A DNA stretch of 64,000 nucleotides from Sordariomycetes sp. S80-01Y (Eukaryota > Ascomycota > Sordariomycetes), in assembly GCA_037042185.1 (NCBI GenBank), contig JAXQJY010000019.1:186001-250000 (forward strand), written 5' to 3'. The notes below the pieces were generated by a model. The model ran no database searches and was not told where the DNA came from. It worked only from the letters and a program-made list of their open reading frames with translations. Position 1 is the stretch's first letter. Every line of letters begins with the position of its first letter. A program made the translations under genes and the position numbers. Below are positions 62,310 through 64,000 of this stretch, piece after piece.

Positions 62310-64000
62310 GCCAACGGCCTTGTGCCCAACACTTACGATTTAACGATCTCATCTACAATCTGCGAAATCTAATCGGCGTTCAGGAAACACATGGGAAAGA
62401 TATCCAACTGATGAGCTACATTCGCTTCTGCCACGGAGGCCTATAAAGGAGTTGGTTTTATTTGGCGTTTGGGATTTATGGATTAGAAACGCTATGCTCC
62501 GTCGCGTATCGAGCATGGACTCTGACACAGTTCTACACGAGACTGATGGTGGGGGACGCCGGTCACGCCGCTTGGCGATGAGAACTTAGAGCTGGATTAA
62601 CATGTTGTACATATCTTGATGGATGCGCTCGGTGCAAACCAGTAGCATCATCTCATTTATGCAGGCAAACTTATTGAGAATGCATGCTAGAATCGTCCGG
62701 GCATGCCACGACTGCGGGCAGAGTCACCCTTGGCCCTCAAACACGCCCACTGCTGAATACAAGCCATGACTACAGGATTCAAGGTTCGACATCCCGCCTT
62801 CCTTAGCTTTAGAGTCAAAATCCGCTTGGAAATCCACTTGGCCGTGAAAGGCATTCAAAGCCGACGGAAGCGTTGGCTTGGGATCTCTTGGACAGGTGGA
62901 TGTTATTGGGGGCGAAAACGTCGAGGAGCCGCTGTTGAGTCCCGCCGTCGGAGCTAGCCAACCCCCCCAGGTAACACTTGTTTCGAAAGAGGGTGCACCA
63001 GGCGGGACTCCACCCAAAGGCCAGTGTCCTCAGCGTCAGCTGTCTCTGCAAAAGCATGCTCGTGAAGCTGCTGTAGGTGAATGTCACTTCGGACGAGGCC
63101 TTGCCCGTTTCGGGAAGCTATCCGATCCGGCTCAAGATCCAAAACAGTTGTCCAAACGAGCTACGCAGTGCAGCACGCGCGCAGAGATTGAAGATTGCCA
63201 TCAAGAAATGTCATAGCAGCTTCAACCTGGGTACAGCGGAAGATTCGCCTACGTCTTTACTGTCGAGTCGAATTCAGCTACTTGCAAGATATTCCATTAG
63301 CCTCCCAAGCCAAGCGAACCCGCCAGGGTCCTGGATATGCAGAAGCAACATCAGACTGCAGCCGAGAGGGCTGTCACTTACCCAGTGCTGTGTCCTCGGC
63401 GCAAATAGCACACTGTCGTCAACATTATGACGCTTCGTTTATACCGGGCGATTGGACCGGGCAGCCGAGATCCACCATCTCGTAGCGCATGGCGGAGCCC
63501 CAGAGGGAAGGAGACTCACGATCTTCTCGTTGAAAGCATCACCTAGCCCGGCGTGACCAGAGTGCTTCTCTGCATCGTAGACATGATTCATTCGGGGTCC
63601 GGCAAGCTGCGGTGCCTGACTGTGACTGTCCCCAGCTCCAGCCCAAAGTCCAAAAAGTGCTCTTCATGACGAATTGGCTTCCAAGGTGCGCTGAACGTCC
63701 GCCGATGTTAATGACCCATCGTCTAAATATCCAGCAGATTGAATCAGGAAACAGCCGAAGTTCTCTGCTGCGGTTGAAGACACTGCAGACCGAATCAAGA
63801 TGGTTCCGTCGCTGGCGTCGTTGCATCGGACACACAGAGGACGGGCATCTGGATCCTTTCCACAACGTGAAAGGCTTCTGTTGGAACGAATGAGGACGCT
63901 TGCGCGCTGTTGCTTTAAATAGATTCAGCCACGGCGGACGGCTTGATGGCATCGGCTTCCGGTCCACGCCGCTGTGGTTCCCGGCGCCAATCCAACCCCC
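62310..64000. other. Gene-free right end
   Basis: The first part is the 3' flank of the C2H2 gene. No gene could be supported up to the window edge; frames at 63077-63430 and 63539-63967 overlap on both strands and show no domain. Confidence 0.5.

Noticed and set aside
1-64000. CRISPR arrays, rDNA units, bacterial-type operons or insertion sequences
   Set aside because: None were seen. The gene structure is eukaryotic throughout; the only rRNA sequences are the dispersed 5S copies.

Overview
The window is nuclear DNA of a filamentous ascomycete, most likely a plant-associated Sordariomycete. Introns are short (about 45-80 bp, GT-AG, often with a CTAAC/CTGAC branch site), the conserved genes match ascomycete orthologues exon by exon, and the 5S rRNA genes are dispersed, as in Neurospora and Fusarium. 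The genus is inference. Coordinates given for spliced genes run from start codon to stop codon; exons worked out by hand are listed in each entry.

Left part (1-24 kb): mostly core metabolism and housekeeping. In order: mitochondrial glycerol-3-phosphate dehydrogenase (GUT2), a four-domain tRNA wybutosine enzyme (TYW4: methyltransferase, kelch, JmjC), the autophagy PROPPIN ATG18, the dual-specificity phosphatase PPS1, an acidic repeat-bearing GPI-type surface protein, a GH51 arabinofuranosidase head to head with a sugar transporter (a likely arabinose unit), a cysteine-rich GPI-type secreted protein, and a FAD monooxygenase.

Middle part (24-44 kb): accessory DNA. It holds a restriction-endonuclease-fold-like protein with doubtful catalytic residues, a stranded 3' end of a lipoxygenase gene, a coiled-coil protein, a small membrane protein, a decayed LysM/chitin-binding gene, an unknown membrane-anchored protein, a 1002-residue secreted metallopeptidase-like protein with a Ser/Thr-rich stalk, and a feruloyl esterase with a cellulose-binding module. 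Through it run one intact 5S rRNA gene and four broken 5S copies, all on the + strand, together with AT-rich relic DNA, a (TA)n tract and a 40-bp near-perfect palindrome. No such material was found in the flanking core regions.

Right part (44-64 kb): the TFIIH helicase RAD3/XPD converges on a DDHD-family phospholipase. A stretch of about 10 kb without any recognisable gene follows, ending in an ATG-free leader of about 600 nt in front of a C2H2 transcription factor gene.

The observations most worth a second look are the 5S cluster (with TATA boxes at exactly -29 to -26 in two copies), the TYW4-JmjC fusion that keeps an iron-binding triad and carries an in-frame 48-bp intron, the dead-plus-live phosphatase tandem in PPS1, the palindrome upstream of the feruloyl esterase, and the 10-kb gene-free region.
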